From: Apostichopus japonicus
Lineage: Eukaryota; Echinodermata; Holothuroidea; Aspidochirotida; Stichopodidae
Reading direction: 5' to 3'
Assembly: GCF_037975245.1 (NCBI RefSeq)
Contig: NC_092561.1
Span: 9,547,001 to 9,611,000, forward strand
Length of the DNA stretch: 64,000 nucleotides
Shown here: positions 52,401 through 60,552 of the stretch, piece by piece
Numbering within the stretch: the first letter of the stretch is position 1
Layout of the letters: each line of letters opens with the position of its first letter
Program-made: the position numbers and the translations under genes
Notes under the pieces: model-generated
Seen by the model: the letters and a program-made list of their open reading frames with translations, nothing else
Told to the model about the DNA's origin: nothing
Database searches by the model: none

Positions 52401-55400
52401 AAGGGTTGCACTGAATCGCTTTATAGCTTGCACAGAAGTTTTGAACAGTGGCGTAACTGTAGAAGGATAACAACCCCCCTTACCCCCTCTCTACTCCTGA
52501 CCCACACCATTTGAACTCTGGCCTCCTTGACCTTCCTATCCCTTAACTACCAAATATTTTTTAATTTTTCCATATCTTTCTCTTGCTTCCTTTGTAATGA
52601 TCGCCAAACAAATTTCCAAAAAAAAATACCACCATCGTTTTAGCAAAATTGTTAAAATGACTGGAGCATGTCCACTTTAGCTGGGCGGATCCGCTCACCT
52701 TCATACCAAAACATCTTGTTACGCCACTGTCACGGATGACTGCTCATGCCAAGTATGGCTAAATAAAGCAAAAACAAACAATATGGCTGCAGTTTGGACA
52801 CAAAAAAAAAACAAGGCAAAAGTTGAAGGTGAGAGAGAGATACAAGACCTTTCCTCTCTCATCTGATGTTTTTGCTTTGAGGTTGGTGTCATGGATCATT
52901 AGTAGAAAATAATTAGCAAAAGGTTAAGGGATCTATTTACCTTTGCTGGACACTTTTTTTTCTCTCTTTAATATGAGGATATCTACTCCTTGCATTTATA
53001 TATACATATAACAACCTCATGGGTGCTTTGTATTTAGTAGTGTCAATTCACAGGTTATATATATATATCAAATAAAACAAAATTTCCAAATATTTAATCT
53101 GCTTTTTACACCAGCTTTATTAGTTACATACTAACTTTATTTACACCCTAGTCTTGTATTATCTCATATGTTATCCTCCATCCTCATGTATTTGTAGTAC
53201 GGTAGGGAGGAAAAATATCAGACTCACCCGATTACGCTTTTCTTCCGACTCTAATAAACTAATCGAATCGCCGTAATTTTTCACAGGTGATTTTATTTTA
53301 AAGTTTGCTTTCGTCCCTCAAGTTATTACATATCTATATAGCATCCCCATCCCCAAGATGTTTAGTTAATAAAGATATCTTTCTCACCACTCGGCCGATA
53401 TCTAAAACCCTCCCCCCCCCCCAATATTATATTTTTTGGGGGTTTGCTGGTTTGAGGAGAGGGGTTTATTTCTCATCCTCTTCATTCTCACCAGCTGAGC
53501 ATGTTAATGCATCTTCAGGAGGCGTCGGGTTACTCCAGTCCGCATAGTTGTGACAGTCCCACTATGTGATCGTATCGTCATCGGTAGGTTAGCATCTTCG
53601 GATGACCTCAAAAATCGGGTCGAAAGTCTCCTTTCGTCTGAGCATGCTTTTCGTTTCTTCTGCTTGAGAATTCCCCCCCTGGATGTTCCCACCCCTCCCC
53701 CTCCCTGTTTTGGTGCATCGGTTCTTCTCAAGGTCGTTTAAATTAACCTGTTTTGTGCCTCTTCCTGTCCGCTTTTCCCTGCTTCATCTGTAAGATTTGG
53801 AAAGATCTGCCTACCTCCACCACCTCAACACACTCTGTCTCTCTCTTCTCTCTCATATCATTTCTCTTACTAGAATTTTCCTTGATGGTCATTCGTGACA
53901 TTGCTTTAATAATATTTATCACATTTTGGTGATGCATGTGGATGTTATAAAACAAAAAAACTTTGGATTTGGATTATTCATTTCAAACATTTTCAAACAT
54001 TTTACAAGTCTACAAGAATCACCTGGCACATATTGTCTACTGGGTAGGCGGCAAGCAGAGACGGATCCAAAGAGCAATATTAACTTCAAAATATTGATTA
54101 CCTTGTCGGTCATTATTTCATATTTTTTAATTAGTCTTTTTTATAATTCTATGATAATATTTTCTGCTGAATACTTGCATCATTCTTCTAAAGGTTTCAT
54201 GTCGCATTTTGCCTCTTAATAGATAATATGTTTTACTGCAGGGGTTCTCAATTAAATTGCAACAACGGCCAGAGAAAAATAAAACACTGGTTGGGACCAA
54301 AGGGGCCCGATGGAATCAGAGATTTCACTTTACCTTCAAGGGGTGCTCCTAGCCTGGAGCTTAAGGGTGTGATAGGTTTGTGACTTTCTTTAATGGTGAG
54401 ATTGAAATCTATCAAGAGCCAGAGTCGGCCCACAGGGCCCACTGGCCACTTATTGAGAACCCCTGCTTTACTGGTTACATGTGTTTTTGTTCAATTAACT
54501 GGATTGGCATGGTTGTAATTGCTTTCATAAATGGTCACTTGTTGTTTCAACCCAAAAGTTAAAAATTGCTGAACATTTTTCACATAAGCAATTTTGGAAT
54601 ATTCACACATTTCCAGACAATCGATGCCAAAGAATGTCGTCTCAAAGGATGAAGCGTAATTGTAAAAATGAGGGTAAAAAAGCTTCAACCAAAATTGATC
54701 AGTTTTTATGGCTTTTACATCATACATTGTACTATTGTTGCATATGAGCAGAAGTAAGCAGTTATGTGTAGATGTCGATGTATAATGCTTGATGTGTTGT
54801 GCAAACGGTGAGTGAAGGAGGTATATTTATATCAGTTGCTTCTTCGTCTGCACAATTTTCCAAAAAAAAACATGTTTTCAATTTTGTATTTCATTGTGCA
54901 GTTTAGTGTCCTTTCATCAAGTTTTCTGTTTGTAATGTAATGTAAATAAAATCTTATATAGCGCACTACGCGCGATGCATATGTGCGCTTTACAAACAAT
55001 CTAGAATATACAATAACAAAAAAAAGTAAATACATAAAACAGTAAATACATATACAGATATATTCAGGAATATGAGATCGAATATGATTAAAAGCACTTG
55101 TGAAGAGTAAAGCGATAAAACAGATTGACTACAAAATCTACAAATTGAATGCTTAAAAGTGAAAATTGCAATTGAAGCTAGAACCTAAAAAAACCCAACA
55201 TGTCAGAACATCATAAAATCAAAAAAATCCTAGAAACCATCATTATAGTGCTCTTGAAAGAGATGTGTTTTCAGGTGTGACTTGAAGGAAGTGAAGTCTG
55301 TGGTCATGCGAATTCCGGGAGGCAGCTCGTTCCATAGATCAGGTACGGCGACCGAGAATGCTGTAGGGCCATTGTGCTTCTTGTTATTGGTGTTGCGAGG

Positions 55401-55667
55401 AACGAGAGTGAACGGCTTAGTGCGAAGGGCGCGTTTATCATTCGTTTCATTAATTCAGACCTTTTTCAGTACTAATTATGCAACTTCTCGTCGTCAGTTT
55501 TAAGATGTTTCTTTCTCTCATTCCATCTTCATCTTTAGTTTGATATGCTGATGAGATTACAAGAGGCAACCAACTTCTCCAACCCCCAGAGCTGTGACAG
55601 TGACACCAACAGCCTGGACAGCTGTGGAAACAGCACAGAAGACCTGCTGGTAGAGTCTGTCATATGA
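37256..55667 (+). CDS. Neuron navigator (NAV2/NAV3-like, unc-53 family), C-terminal part, 16 joined exons
   Basis: Join 37256-37475, 39684-39826, 40576-40593, 43235-43395, 43934-44084, 44693-44822, 45263-45310, 45627-45727, 47306-47407, 47535-47703, 48062-48233, 48949-49059, 49517-49690, 50159-50474, 51264-51464, 55539-55667. The total is 2,346 nt, 781 residues and a stop, and every intron is GT-AG with matching phases. The order is: coiled coil (AHVVAVFEQSL...), Ser-rich and Lys-rich linker (KKKKKNW), second coiled coil (LRDKEGKLTDIKLEAL), AAA ATPase with Walker A GPSGTGKT and Walker B VIILDNLHH, then the NAV tail (EGDPL...MLMRLQEA). These blocks match vertebrate NAV2/NAV3 in order. Navigators are large microtubule plus-end and cytoskeleton regulators acting in axon guidance and cell migration. 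Vertebrate proteins are about 1,900-2,500 residues, so this is roughly the last third. The 5' end of the transcript is unresolved. The paralogue name is not assigned because a pre-vertebrate gene is probably a single NAV orthologue. Confidence 0.95.
37944..38559. mobile_element. TTAA-flanked MITE (piggyBac-like by target site)
   Basis: Perfect 15-bp terminal inverted repeats AGCAGCATTTTGCGT / ACGCAAAATGCTGCT are flanked by TTAA on both sides (37940-37943 and 38560-38563). Neighbouring minisatellite units show the empty site (gtcagTTAAcatc), so the duplication is real. It is 616 bp with no transposase ORF. TTAA targeting is typical of piggyBac, but the ends do not start with the usual CCC or CAC, so the superfamily is inference. 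It holds a perfect 17-bp hairpin at 38221-38259. Confidence 0.85.
38221..38259. repeat. Perfect 17-bp hairpin inside the TTAA element
   Basis: GTTGTACCAGGGAGTTG, a 5-base loop CATAA, then CAACTCCCTGGTACAAC. The stem is uninterrupted. The same core (CAGGGAGTTG..CAACTCCCTG) forms a hairpin at 35067-35093. Confidence 0.95.
39684..39826 (+). CDS. Navigator exon: Ser-rich and poly-Lys linker
   Basis: The acceptor is ctctctacag|TGGGGG and the donor is CTGG|GTGAGT; phase 1 in, phase 0 out. It reads LGETRLSRQTSCESMSSLAS, then Ser/Met-rich sequence, ending DSKNKKKKKNW. This equals the vertebrate block RRQ(H/N)SSDS...KKKKxxW, a basic Ser-rich region that may be regulated by phosphorylation (inference). 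Confidence 0.93.
40576..40593 (+). CDS. Navigator microexon, 18 bp (VSSSEK)
   Basis: The flanks are ccttttgtag|GTCTCA and AAAAG|GTATTT, and both ends are phase 0. It adds six residues between KKKKKNW and IRSSF. Skipping it keeps the frame. Vertebrate NAVs vary at the same point (NAV1 W-VYE-LRSSF, NAV2 W-LRSSF), which supports a small optional cassette. The donor is weaker than in neighbouring exons. RNA evidence is lacking, so inclusion is inferred. Confidence 0.55.
43235..43395 (+). CDS. Navigator exon: basic RSSF...KKK linker
   Basis: The acceptor is ccattttcag|ATTCGT and the donor is TCAGC|GTAAGT; phase 0 in, phase 2 out. It begins IRSSFRSAFGRKKKASGTTT, close to the vertebrate RSSFKQAFGKKK, then an acidic DVEDLDNS stretch (compare vertebrate SDIEE) and a Ser/Pro-rich end. 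This is the conserved basic patch between the two coiled coils. Confidence 0.95.
43566..43692. repeat. (TTTA)n/(TATC)n microsatellite
   Basis: Tetranucleotide runs of ATTT then ATCT, in the intron between the RSSF exon and the coiled-coil 2 exon. Confidence 0.92.
43934..44084 (+). CDS. Navigator exon: coiled coil 2
   Basis: The acceptor is tcgcctttag|AATATA and the donor is ATGAAG|GTTAGT; phase 2 in, phase 0 out. The core is LRRQLRDKEGKLTDIKLEAL, then TSQHQLDQMQEVMNKMK, nearly the vertebrate LRDKEMKLTDIRLEALxSAHQLDQLREAM. It is a heptad coiled coil likely used for oligomerisation. The donor is only moderate, and a diverged copy of this donor region is duplicated in the intron just downstream. 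Confidence 0.97.
44085..44430 (+). repeat. Donor-anchored intronic tandem duplication (about 157/167 bp)
   Basis: The intron begins GTTAGTAAAGTCCACAATAC. A related copy starts near 44241 (GTTAGTAAAATCCACAATAC) and a partial third near 44408. Shared blocks include ACTGAGGATAG, GATGCAGGGAA/GGTGCAGGGAA, GTGTACCATT and TGTAAATGTTAGTATGGGAA. ATGA(A/G)G precedes each copy, so the splice donor itself was included in the duplication. Confidence 0.8.
44693..44822 (+). CDS. Navigator exon: end of coiled coil 2 and Ser linker
   Basis: The acceptor is cctttcacag|AACGAG and the donor is TTAG|GTAAGT; phase 0 in, phase 1 out. NEMMVLKQENERLQRQVHTR continues the coil (vertebrate EIEKLKAENDRLK). It is followed by a Ser/Asn-rich low-complexity segment ending RLSRDSL. 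Confidence 0.94.
45058..45215. repeat. AT-only low-complexity tract
   Basis: About 150 bp of almost pure TATAT/ATTATAT sequence ending about 50 bp before the 48-bp exon. It is strongly self-complementary. Confidence 0.85.
45263..45310 (+). CDS. Navigator exon: 48-bp Ser linker
   Basis: The acceptor is tcttccatag|ATCGGC and the donor is TTAG|GTGAGT; phase 1 at both ends, so it can be skipped in frame. With one base from the previous exon it reads DRHRLSLNSDHGSGSL. This corresponds to the vertebrate SxxHSLNLTESTSLD region. A small symmetric exon of this kind is a candidate for regulated splicing. Confidence 0.85.
45627..45727 (+). CDS. Navigator exon: start of folded C-terminal domain
   Basis: The acceptor is attccgcag|ACATTT and the donor is AAAGAG|GTAAGG; phase 1 in, phase 0 out. 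It encodes DILIDDNSGMTSNSQRIVVT, then VVMGNTSSSEGDKE. It matches vertebrate LLDDTG...VKIVVSF, the first beta strand before the ATPase domain. Confidence 0.93.
47306..47407 (+). CDS. Navigator exon: GISSKTNWDALD block
   Basis: The acceptor is attttatgcag|GCATCT and the donor is TTTAAG|GTGAGA; phase 0 at both ends. It encodes MIGTIGISSKTNWDALDSVV then RRIFK, equal to vertebrate LIGCIGVSGKTKWDVLDGVVRRLFK. Confidence 0.97.
47535..47703 (+). CDS. Navigator exon: pre-AAA region
   Basis: The acceptor is cccttccag|GAATAT and the donor is GAAAG|GTAAGT; phase 0 in, phase 1 out. It encodes EYVLRIDPMTNLGLSAESVH, then YIVGEISRTKDADPPELLPC and GYLVGDKTSITIALK. This aligns throughout with vertebrate EYIIHVDPVSQLGLNSDSV...ETPELLPCGYLVGENTTI. 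Confidence 0.97.
48062..48233 (+). CDS. Navigator exon: AAA domain Walker A
   Basis: The acceptor is attcgctacag|ATTACA and the donor is ACAAAG|GTAAGT; phase 1 in, phase 2 out. It encodes CDALVFETLVPKPILQRYIS, then LLLEHKRIILCGPSGTGKTY and LAQKLAEHIVQ. Walker A (GPSGTGKT) is intact, with the catalytic Lys and Thr present. The last 26 bases of this exon plus its GT form the first unit of the 28-bp tandem array that fills the start of the next intron. The protein frame is maintained only by the first donor, because every downstream copy reads straight into an in-frame TAA at this exon end. Confidence 0.98.
48208..48764 (+). repeat. 28-bp splice-donor minisatellite, 20 copies
   Basis: The unit is AAGTTAGCCGAACACATAGT plus ACAAAGGT. 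Copy 1 (48208-48235) is the exon end and the GT of its donor. Nineteen further copies follow without spacers in the intron. Most are 28 bp, three are 27 bp, and the end copies are the most diverged. Each junction rebuilds a donor-like AAAG|GT. The full GTAAGT of the real site recurs three more times, GTAAGC four times, and most others are GTAGGC. It arose from the gene's own exon-intron junction, not from a transposon. Confidence 0.97.
48949..49059 (+). CDS. Navigator exon: AAA domain, between Walker A and B
   Basis: The acceptor is ttttccttag|GAGCGG and the donor is ACAAA|GTGAGT; phase 2 at both ends. It encodes SGKEPNEGNIATFNVDHKSG, then KDLRQYLTHIADQCETN. It matches vertebrate IATFNVDHKSSKELRQYLSNLADQC. 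Confidence 0.97.
49517..49690 (+). CDS. Navigator exon: AAA domain Walker B and sensor 1
   Basis: The acceptor is ttctctgcag|TGCCTT and the donor is TTTCAG|GTAACA; phase 2 at both ends. Walker B lies in LPTVIILDNLHHAGSLGEIF. In place of the canonical Asp-Glu it has Asp-Asn, as in other NAVs. A sensor-1-like segment follows (CPYIIGTMNQATC), then LQLHHNFR. Known NAV proteins share the DN motif, so it is not a lesion here. Confidence 0.98.
50159..50474 (+). CDS. Navigator exon: AAA lid and C-terminal domain
   Basis: The acceptor is cctcatag|GTGGGT and the donor is TTGCAG|GTACGA; phase 2 in, phase 0 out. It is the largest exon and the best conserved: WVLCANHMEPVKGFLGRYLR, RKLIETE, WMPKVWQHLNKFLE, SSDVTIGPRLFLQCPIDLPG and VWFTDLWNYSIVPYLLEAVR. 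Nearly every block is identical or conservative relative to vertebrate NAV2. Confidence 0.98.
51264..51464 (+). CDS. Navigator exon: C-terminal YGRKASWEDP block
   Basis: The acceptor is tttatatctgtag|CTCTAC and the donor is CCACTG|GTAAGT; phase 0 at both ends. It encodes LYGRKASWEDPSDWVFESYP, then LLKLRPEDIGFDGYK and ends GEVEGDPL. It is followed by two alternative 3' exons, each of which resumes with the MLM.LQEA motif. Confidence 0.97.
52446..52729. mobile_element. MITE with perfect 12-bp ends, 284 bp
   Basis: CAGTGGCGTAAC at the left and GTTACGCCACTG at the right are perfect inverted repeats and look like hAT ends. No matching target duplication is visible (gttttgaa / tcacggat), so it may be old or rearranged. 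It lies in the intron before the alternative last exon. Confidence 0.7.
53495..53569 (+). CDS. Alternative last coding exon of the navigator (24 residues + TGA)
   Basis: A strong acceptor (pyrimidine-rich ...ttcattctcaccag|CTGAGC) opens a phase-0 exon that reads LSMLMHLQEASGYSSPHSCD, then SPTM and TGA at 53567-53569. It aligns with both the downstream terminal exon (FDMLMRLQEATNFSNPQSCD) and the vertebrate NAV2 end (MNMLMRLQEAANYSSPQSYD). It is therefore a diverged duplicate of the last exon. Joined after EGDPL it gives a 763-residue version of this C-terminal part, without the acidic tail. The conserved residues and open splice site suggest it is used, but this is inferred. Confidence 0.75.
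   Translation: MSMLMHLQEASGYSSPHSCDSPTM
54239..54465. mobile_element. hAT-like MITE, 227 bp
   Basis: Perfect 13-bp inverted repeats CAGGGGTTCTCAA / TTGAGAACCCCTG. The target duplication TTTTACTG / CTTTACTG matches at 7 of 8. It lies about 670 bp after the alternative last exon and contains AATAAA (54278-54283) and ATTAAA (54251-54256), which could serve that exon's transcript (inference). Confidence 0.85.
54935..55445. repeat. Dispersed repeat of uncertain class, just before the last exon
   Basis: It has a left block, TCTTATATAGCGCACTACGC...GTGCGCTTTACAAAC, an A-rich middle, and a GC-richer right block (GAGATGTGTTTTCAGGTGTG...GGCAGCTCGTTCCATAGATC). The composition is unlike the flanking intron. 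I recall similar sequences as dispersed repeats in other marine invertebrates, but I cannot check that or place it in a class. Confidence 0.5.
55539..55667 (+). CDS. Last coding exon of the navigator (42 residues + TGA)
   Basis: The acceptor is catctttag|TTTGAT, phase 0, and the stop is TGA 55665-55667. It encodes FDMLMRLQEATNFSNPQSCD, SDTNSLDSCGNSTEDLLVES and VI. It matches the vertebrate C-terminus MLMRLQEAANYSSPQSYDSDSNS, with an acidic/Ser tail of similar length. Confidence 0.95.
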   Translation, partial: FDMLMRLQEATNFSNPQSCDSDTNSLDSCGNSTEDLLVESVI

Positions 55668-57588
55668 TTGGTCAATGAAATGGACGATGTAGATTCCGAT
55701 AGGTCCAGGAAGTCACATGACCACAAGATTCGGTCTACGAGGGGAAAAAAGTCGTGAGCTCGATCGCGCCAGATTGAACTTTGTCGATGAAAGTTATCAT
55801 GGTTCTACCAGCAGAAAATGATTACATCTGGACAAGTCGACAACCGGAAATATTAGAAGCTCATTTTATATTTAATACACTGTGTATTCATAGGCCACAG
55901 AAAAAAAGTAAACAGAAAGATACAACATATAACTTTGATCTTCAAAAAAATAATCGTTAGTATGAAATGAAGCTTGAACACGAGAAAAGTTGCAAACTCG
56001 TTCCAAGATCGTGATGAGAACTACAATAAGAACAGAATGATTGCCATAAAAAAATATGGTATTAAAGAGGTATTTGGAAAGAGAGAAGGAAGGGTGGGGG
56101 GGGGGGGGGTGTGAGGTGGGTAGTTATTGGATCTCTTGTAGACAGGGGACATGCAATTATCATGTTGGCCACATATTTTTTAGTACATATACCAACTATG
56201 AAAAAATTGATAATTATCCATATCTAGTCCAAAATATGTCCAAGTGATTCCTGGAAAAAAAAGTAAACAGCAATAAATTGCCAGTCAAATGAAAGAGTCA
56301 AAAACTCTAATTTGTCTGAGTCAAAAGTTACTTCTCCAAGACTTGATTCAGTCTCGAATCAATTTAAAAAATTTGTAATTTTTTTTTTTTCTTGATGAAA
56401 ATGGATCTACAAGATTATTGAAAGAAACTGGAGAATACATTTATTACTCTCGCATCTGTTTTCATACAAAATAATAAATTGAAGGTTGACTCCATTGAAG
56501 GATGAAGGCCAGTTTCTTAGTATCAAAGCCGATTGGTGCTTTTAATGATCATAAACTATGCAATTCCTATGGCACCAGAGCATTTCCTTGAGGTCACAAA
56601 CTTTCTGTTTTTTTAGTTTATCTTTTGCACCAGTCATGGATTACTATTACTTAACAGCCATATGTTGCGAAGGCCATTTTCTCTCAGCTGGTGCCAAACA
56701 CATTTTTGCATTCGTCAATCACTTTAGAGGATGAAAAATCATCTGTATTACCCCCCCCCCCCAACCACCCCTCCCACCAGTGGAGGTAAACACCTAAAGA
56801 TTTGTCAGATATGATCAAACCTGCTCTCTCTGGTGTTACTTCCTCCTTCAGGGCATATCCACCTGATAGGGACATTTGATTGTCTGCTTAGGCCCTCTGA
56901 CAACAAAACATACTCGGAAATGGTCACACAATAATCAGCAAGATATCTTTTCAGGCATCAATAACAATAAAACTTTCAGTGATTAATTTGAAAAACATCT
57001 TGATTTTCAGCTAGTTTGTTTTAACCGTAGAGAAAGGTTTAAGAGATATGAAACATTTGAATGCAAGCAATTTCTGTGTGACTAACACGATTCATAATAA
57101 TCGTAGAGACTGAGTACAACCACAGCAGGTATGTGACACTGAATGGTAAATAGTATAATATATATATATATATATACTGCTTATAATTGAAGTGTAATAC
57201 TTGATTTGTAAACCTTCCATTTCATAACACAGTTTAATATCAATGTTATTAGCCGTCGTCTCTTACATACCGGAGGGTTCCTCAATATGTCTGTTTTACC
57301 TAATAGGTTTGTTTCTTACCTGTACACAGTGAACTCATATTCTCTTTATTATATTATCATAGAGATATAACCTATTGTGGCATTTGTGTCCGCATCATAT
57401 ATATAGATATACATACAGTACCACAGTCATTTGTACCACAGCAGTCTGTGTAATGTGTACTTTTCTTCTGGGGCATAACCATCTGTTATACTGTAGGATC
57501 TTTTGGTATCAATGAGGGATTGGATGGTCATTCACTTCACTGTATGAGGAGGCATCAGTAGTCAACATGTGAGAAATTTATTTGGTGA

Positions 57589-57885
57589 AAGTCATGTGAC
57601 CTGCATGAAAGGGTCATCAGGGGAAAGTCATGTGACCTGTATGTAAGGGTCATCAGGTGAAAGTCATATGACCTGCATGTAAGGGTCATCAGGTGACAGT
57701 CATGTGACCTGTATGTAAGGGTCATAAGATGAAAGTCATGTGACATGTAAGGGTCATCAGGTGGCAGTCATGTGACCTGTATGTAAGGGTCATCAGATAG
57801 AAGTCATGTGACCTGTATGTAAGGTTCATCAGGTGAAAGTCATGTGACCTGTATGTAAGGGTCATCATGTGAAAGTCATGTGACC
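57589..57885. repeat. 36-bp tandem array, about 8 units
   Basis: The unit resembles AAGTCATGTGACCTGTATGT plus AAGGGTCATCAGGTGA. Each unit carries GTCATGTGAC (an E-box, CATGTG). Because 36 bp is 12 codons, the - strand shows a periodic open frame, which is not a gene. It lies in the presumed 3' UTR. Confidence 0.93.
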
Positions 57886-59632
57886 CTCTCATGCATATCT
57901 ATGCATATTGTTTTGTATTTGGATTTGATCTTTTCTGTTAAATTACCATATTGCGTATCAGTTGTTTTTTTCTGCATGTAGAGGTTCTTTCGGGTGGGTC
58001 GTACACAAATCTCCGATCGCCAGACACATAGTCGACGGGCGACCTTCTTTCTTTTGAGTTCTTTATAATCAAGGCTGCCGACTCAGTGAGCATGCCCAAA
58101 GAACTTGCATCGATTTTGCTTTTTTTTAAGGAACTGAAATGTGCAATCGAGAGGTTATGTTTTATTACGTTGCTGCAATGTTTTATGTATTATATCAATG
58201 TTGAAAATCACTCTCTTACGAGCTGCAAATATTTTATGTTGCATGGAATCAGTCAACGATTTTGTTTTCCTAGAATTTTAAATGGACAATTTTTTTTTTG
58301 TACAGTAATTAATTAGTGAATGTTTCTTAAATCATATGGAACAACTTTTTTCCTTTTTCCTTTTTTTAGACTTCACTTGCTTGAACTGCTGTTTGATTTA
58401 GGTCGACATGGTTTGAATTGTTTTTATACAAATTCTTAACAACATTTGAAATATTCTCATCATCTTGTCTCCATTAAAAACGATGATTGTTTTTGTCAGC
58501 AAACATTTAAATGGATGAAAAAAAAAAGTCTTTGCGTTTTCATAGATTTAAAAGCAATACGGTGTAAAAAACCATATTTGTATGAGAGCAGTTTTAATTC
58601 CATAAGAGATTTGAAGAGTTGTTTTATAGAGTTTTGACATCAGAATGGAAGTAATTTAATACTATAGCGGGTTCCAAGGATGGTGTCGTTCCAACACCAC
58701 GTAAAAAAAAAAAAAATTGGAAAGAAAAAATAAAAACCGTGCGAAATGAGCTTCCATCAATTAAAAAATATAGAATACAAGAAACATATCTTGAAAGTCT
58801 TTGCTCAAATTTTTCATTTATGAACTAGTTACTGGGTATGTCTGGATATTATTTTTTTCCCCCAATAAAGGGAACGAACGGGTAGGGGCAATAATTGTCA
58901 AACATTCATACGACAATAATACAGTTTGCCAGATTGCATCTTAAACCTTCAGTCCTAAAAAGGCTCTTAAAATATACTAGAATATTACTTTGACCATGTA
59001 GGCATTAATAAAAGAATTAAAAAATTATTTAATCAAATCTTTCCATCGAGGGGACAGCAGAAGCTACATAGAAACCAAATTTTTTTTTTTTTTTTTTTTA
59101 CATCTATAGTTGGTCATTTTTCCCAATCTCAAGCCTTTTGTCGGACTAATCACAAAAAAATATCTGATTAAATATCATTAATAATAACCAGTATTCTTAA
59201 CCACTCGAAATCCAAATTCATTTTCGAAGAGTTTATTCCAAATAAAAGGTCTGGTGATTTTAAGGTATTACTTTCCATGCTTTGTTTGTTTGGGGGTTGG
59301 GGAGGGGAGAGGGGGCTTGAGAGACTAAAGGGGAGCATAAGTTCTCCTACTAATTTACATATTTGTTTCTCTCATTCTGTCTCTTCTGCAAACAATCATT
59401 CTTTCAATCTGCTGAATAGCCAAGTGGTTGGGTATCTGAACTAAAGGGATAGAGAGGAAAAAAGTTTTTTAAACAATGTCACCAATATCCCTTTCCTTTT
59501 TTGGGGGGGGAGGGGGGATTTATATACTTTGGTACAATCAGGTCATTTTTTATAGGGGATGTCATTTAGAGGACAGTCCTGTAAATTTAGAGTACTTTTG
59601 TATGATTGTATTTGTTTACAAGTTTAGATGTA

Positions 59633-59638
59633 AATAAA
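59633..59638 (+). terminator. Candidate polyadenylation signal AATAAA
   Basis: A canonical hexamer with TTTATTGCCTGTGCC about 10-25 bases downstream. It is the last good signal before sequence typical of intergenic repeats. Confidence 0.4.
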
Positions 59639-59814
59639 ACAGTATTTATTGCCTGTGCCATTTTGAAATTTGTCTTACATCATGTACAGTCATAGAAAAG
59701 AGAAATATATAGTTTCTTGGGAATTCAACTGGAATTTGTTTTTTTCTTCTTTTCTTTATTTATTTAATCGTTTCCTTGCCGAATGCAAAAGGAATCTATG
59801 CGATAGTGATGGTG

Positions 59815-60020
59815 TGCGTGTGTGTGTGTGTGGCGCAGCTTGTGAACACGATATCTCAAGAGGTATGAGGGATCTCATACTTGGCATGCAGATACCCCAT
59901 ATTGAGTACAAGAACCTTATTGTTTTGGTGGAGGTCAAAGGTCATTTGAGGTCACCAGAGCTCCAACTGTTAAAACCTTGTAAACTTATCTTTGGTAGTG
60001 TAACCCTGAGGGATCTATAG
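59815..60020. repeat. Probable dispersed repeat with AGGTCA half-sites
   Basis: After a GT microsatellite (59815-59831) comes ...GTGAACACGATATCTCAAGA... and GAGGTCAAAGGTCATTTGAG. It contains AGGTCA at 59932, 59939 and 59949, that is, DR1 and DR4 spacing. Repeats of this wording are known to me from other marine invertebrate genomes, so it is called a repeat rather than a conserved enhancer. Confidence 0.5.
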
Positions 60021-60552
60021 TATGTGGATCCCCATGGACTTCTGAAGAATTTTCAAACATTCCTCCCTTTCTACTCCTTCCCCCCTCCCCCCACCACCCC
60101 CCCCCCCTTCACAGCTTTCCCTCCTCTATACATTTACTGCTCAACCACTTAAAATGGATCATATCCAGTTGACAGTGCAGCAATGCTACTGGAAATTTTC
60201 TGATTTTCTTTCGATCAATACCACATCCTCCTAGCATTTTCAATTGCGAAGATATGACGTTTTGAAATTTGTAGATAATTTAAGAGAGCATTTAAAAATG
60301 TCTTGTCTTTCAGACAACAGGGTGGAATCTGTTTCTCTTCAATGTATGGTGTAGATTGTGTGCCCCAGTATATATATATATATATCCCTTACGAGAATAG
60401 TCGAAAGGTTAGTGTATGTGACAAAAAACTTCTTATTAAACTGTTGAGAAACATTCCCTGAAGGTTCAGGGAGGTGTAGGTGTTTATAGTCATAAGCGAG
60501 AGAAACCTTACCCTTGGCAGTTATTGCAACAAATTGTGACTACCCCTGGCAC

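Larger units (their letters stand above)
55668..59660 (+). other. Probable long 3' UTR of the navigator gene
   Basis: There is no supported coding sequence after the stop. Several AATAAA-like hexamers occur. The best placed is at 59633-59638, with a T/GT-rich stretch just downstream. Vertebrate NAV genes also have long 3' UTRs. The stretch holds the 36-bp tandem array at 57.6 kb, AT microsatellites (57.16 kb) and poly-T, poly-C and poly-G runs. The true cleavage site is not known; earlier hexamers near 56270, 56472 and 56968 are alternatives. Confidence 0.45.

Noticed and set aside
53504-53731. - strand 75-codon frame over the alternative last exon
   Set aside because: The + strand reading matches the conserved navigator C-terminus, so this is a shadow.
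57555-57746. Periodic - strand frame (SHDFHLMTLTYR repeats)
   Set aside because: It is the translation of a 36-bp tandem repeat; the period equals 12 codons by chance.
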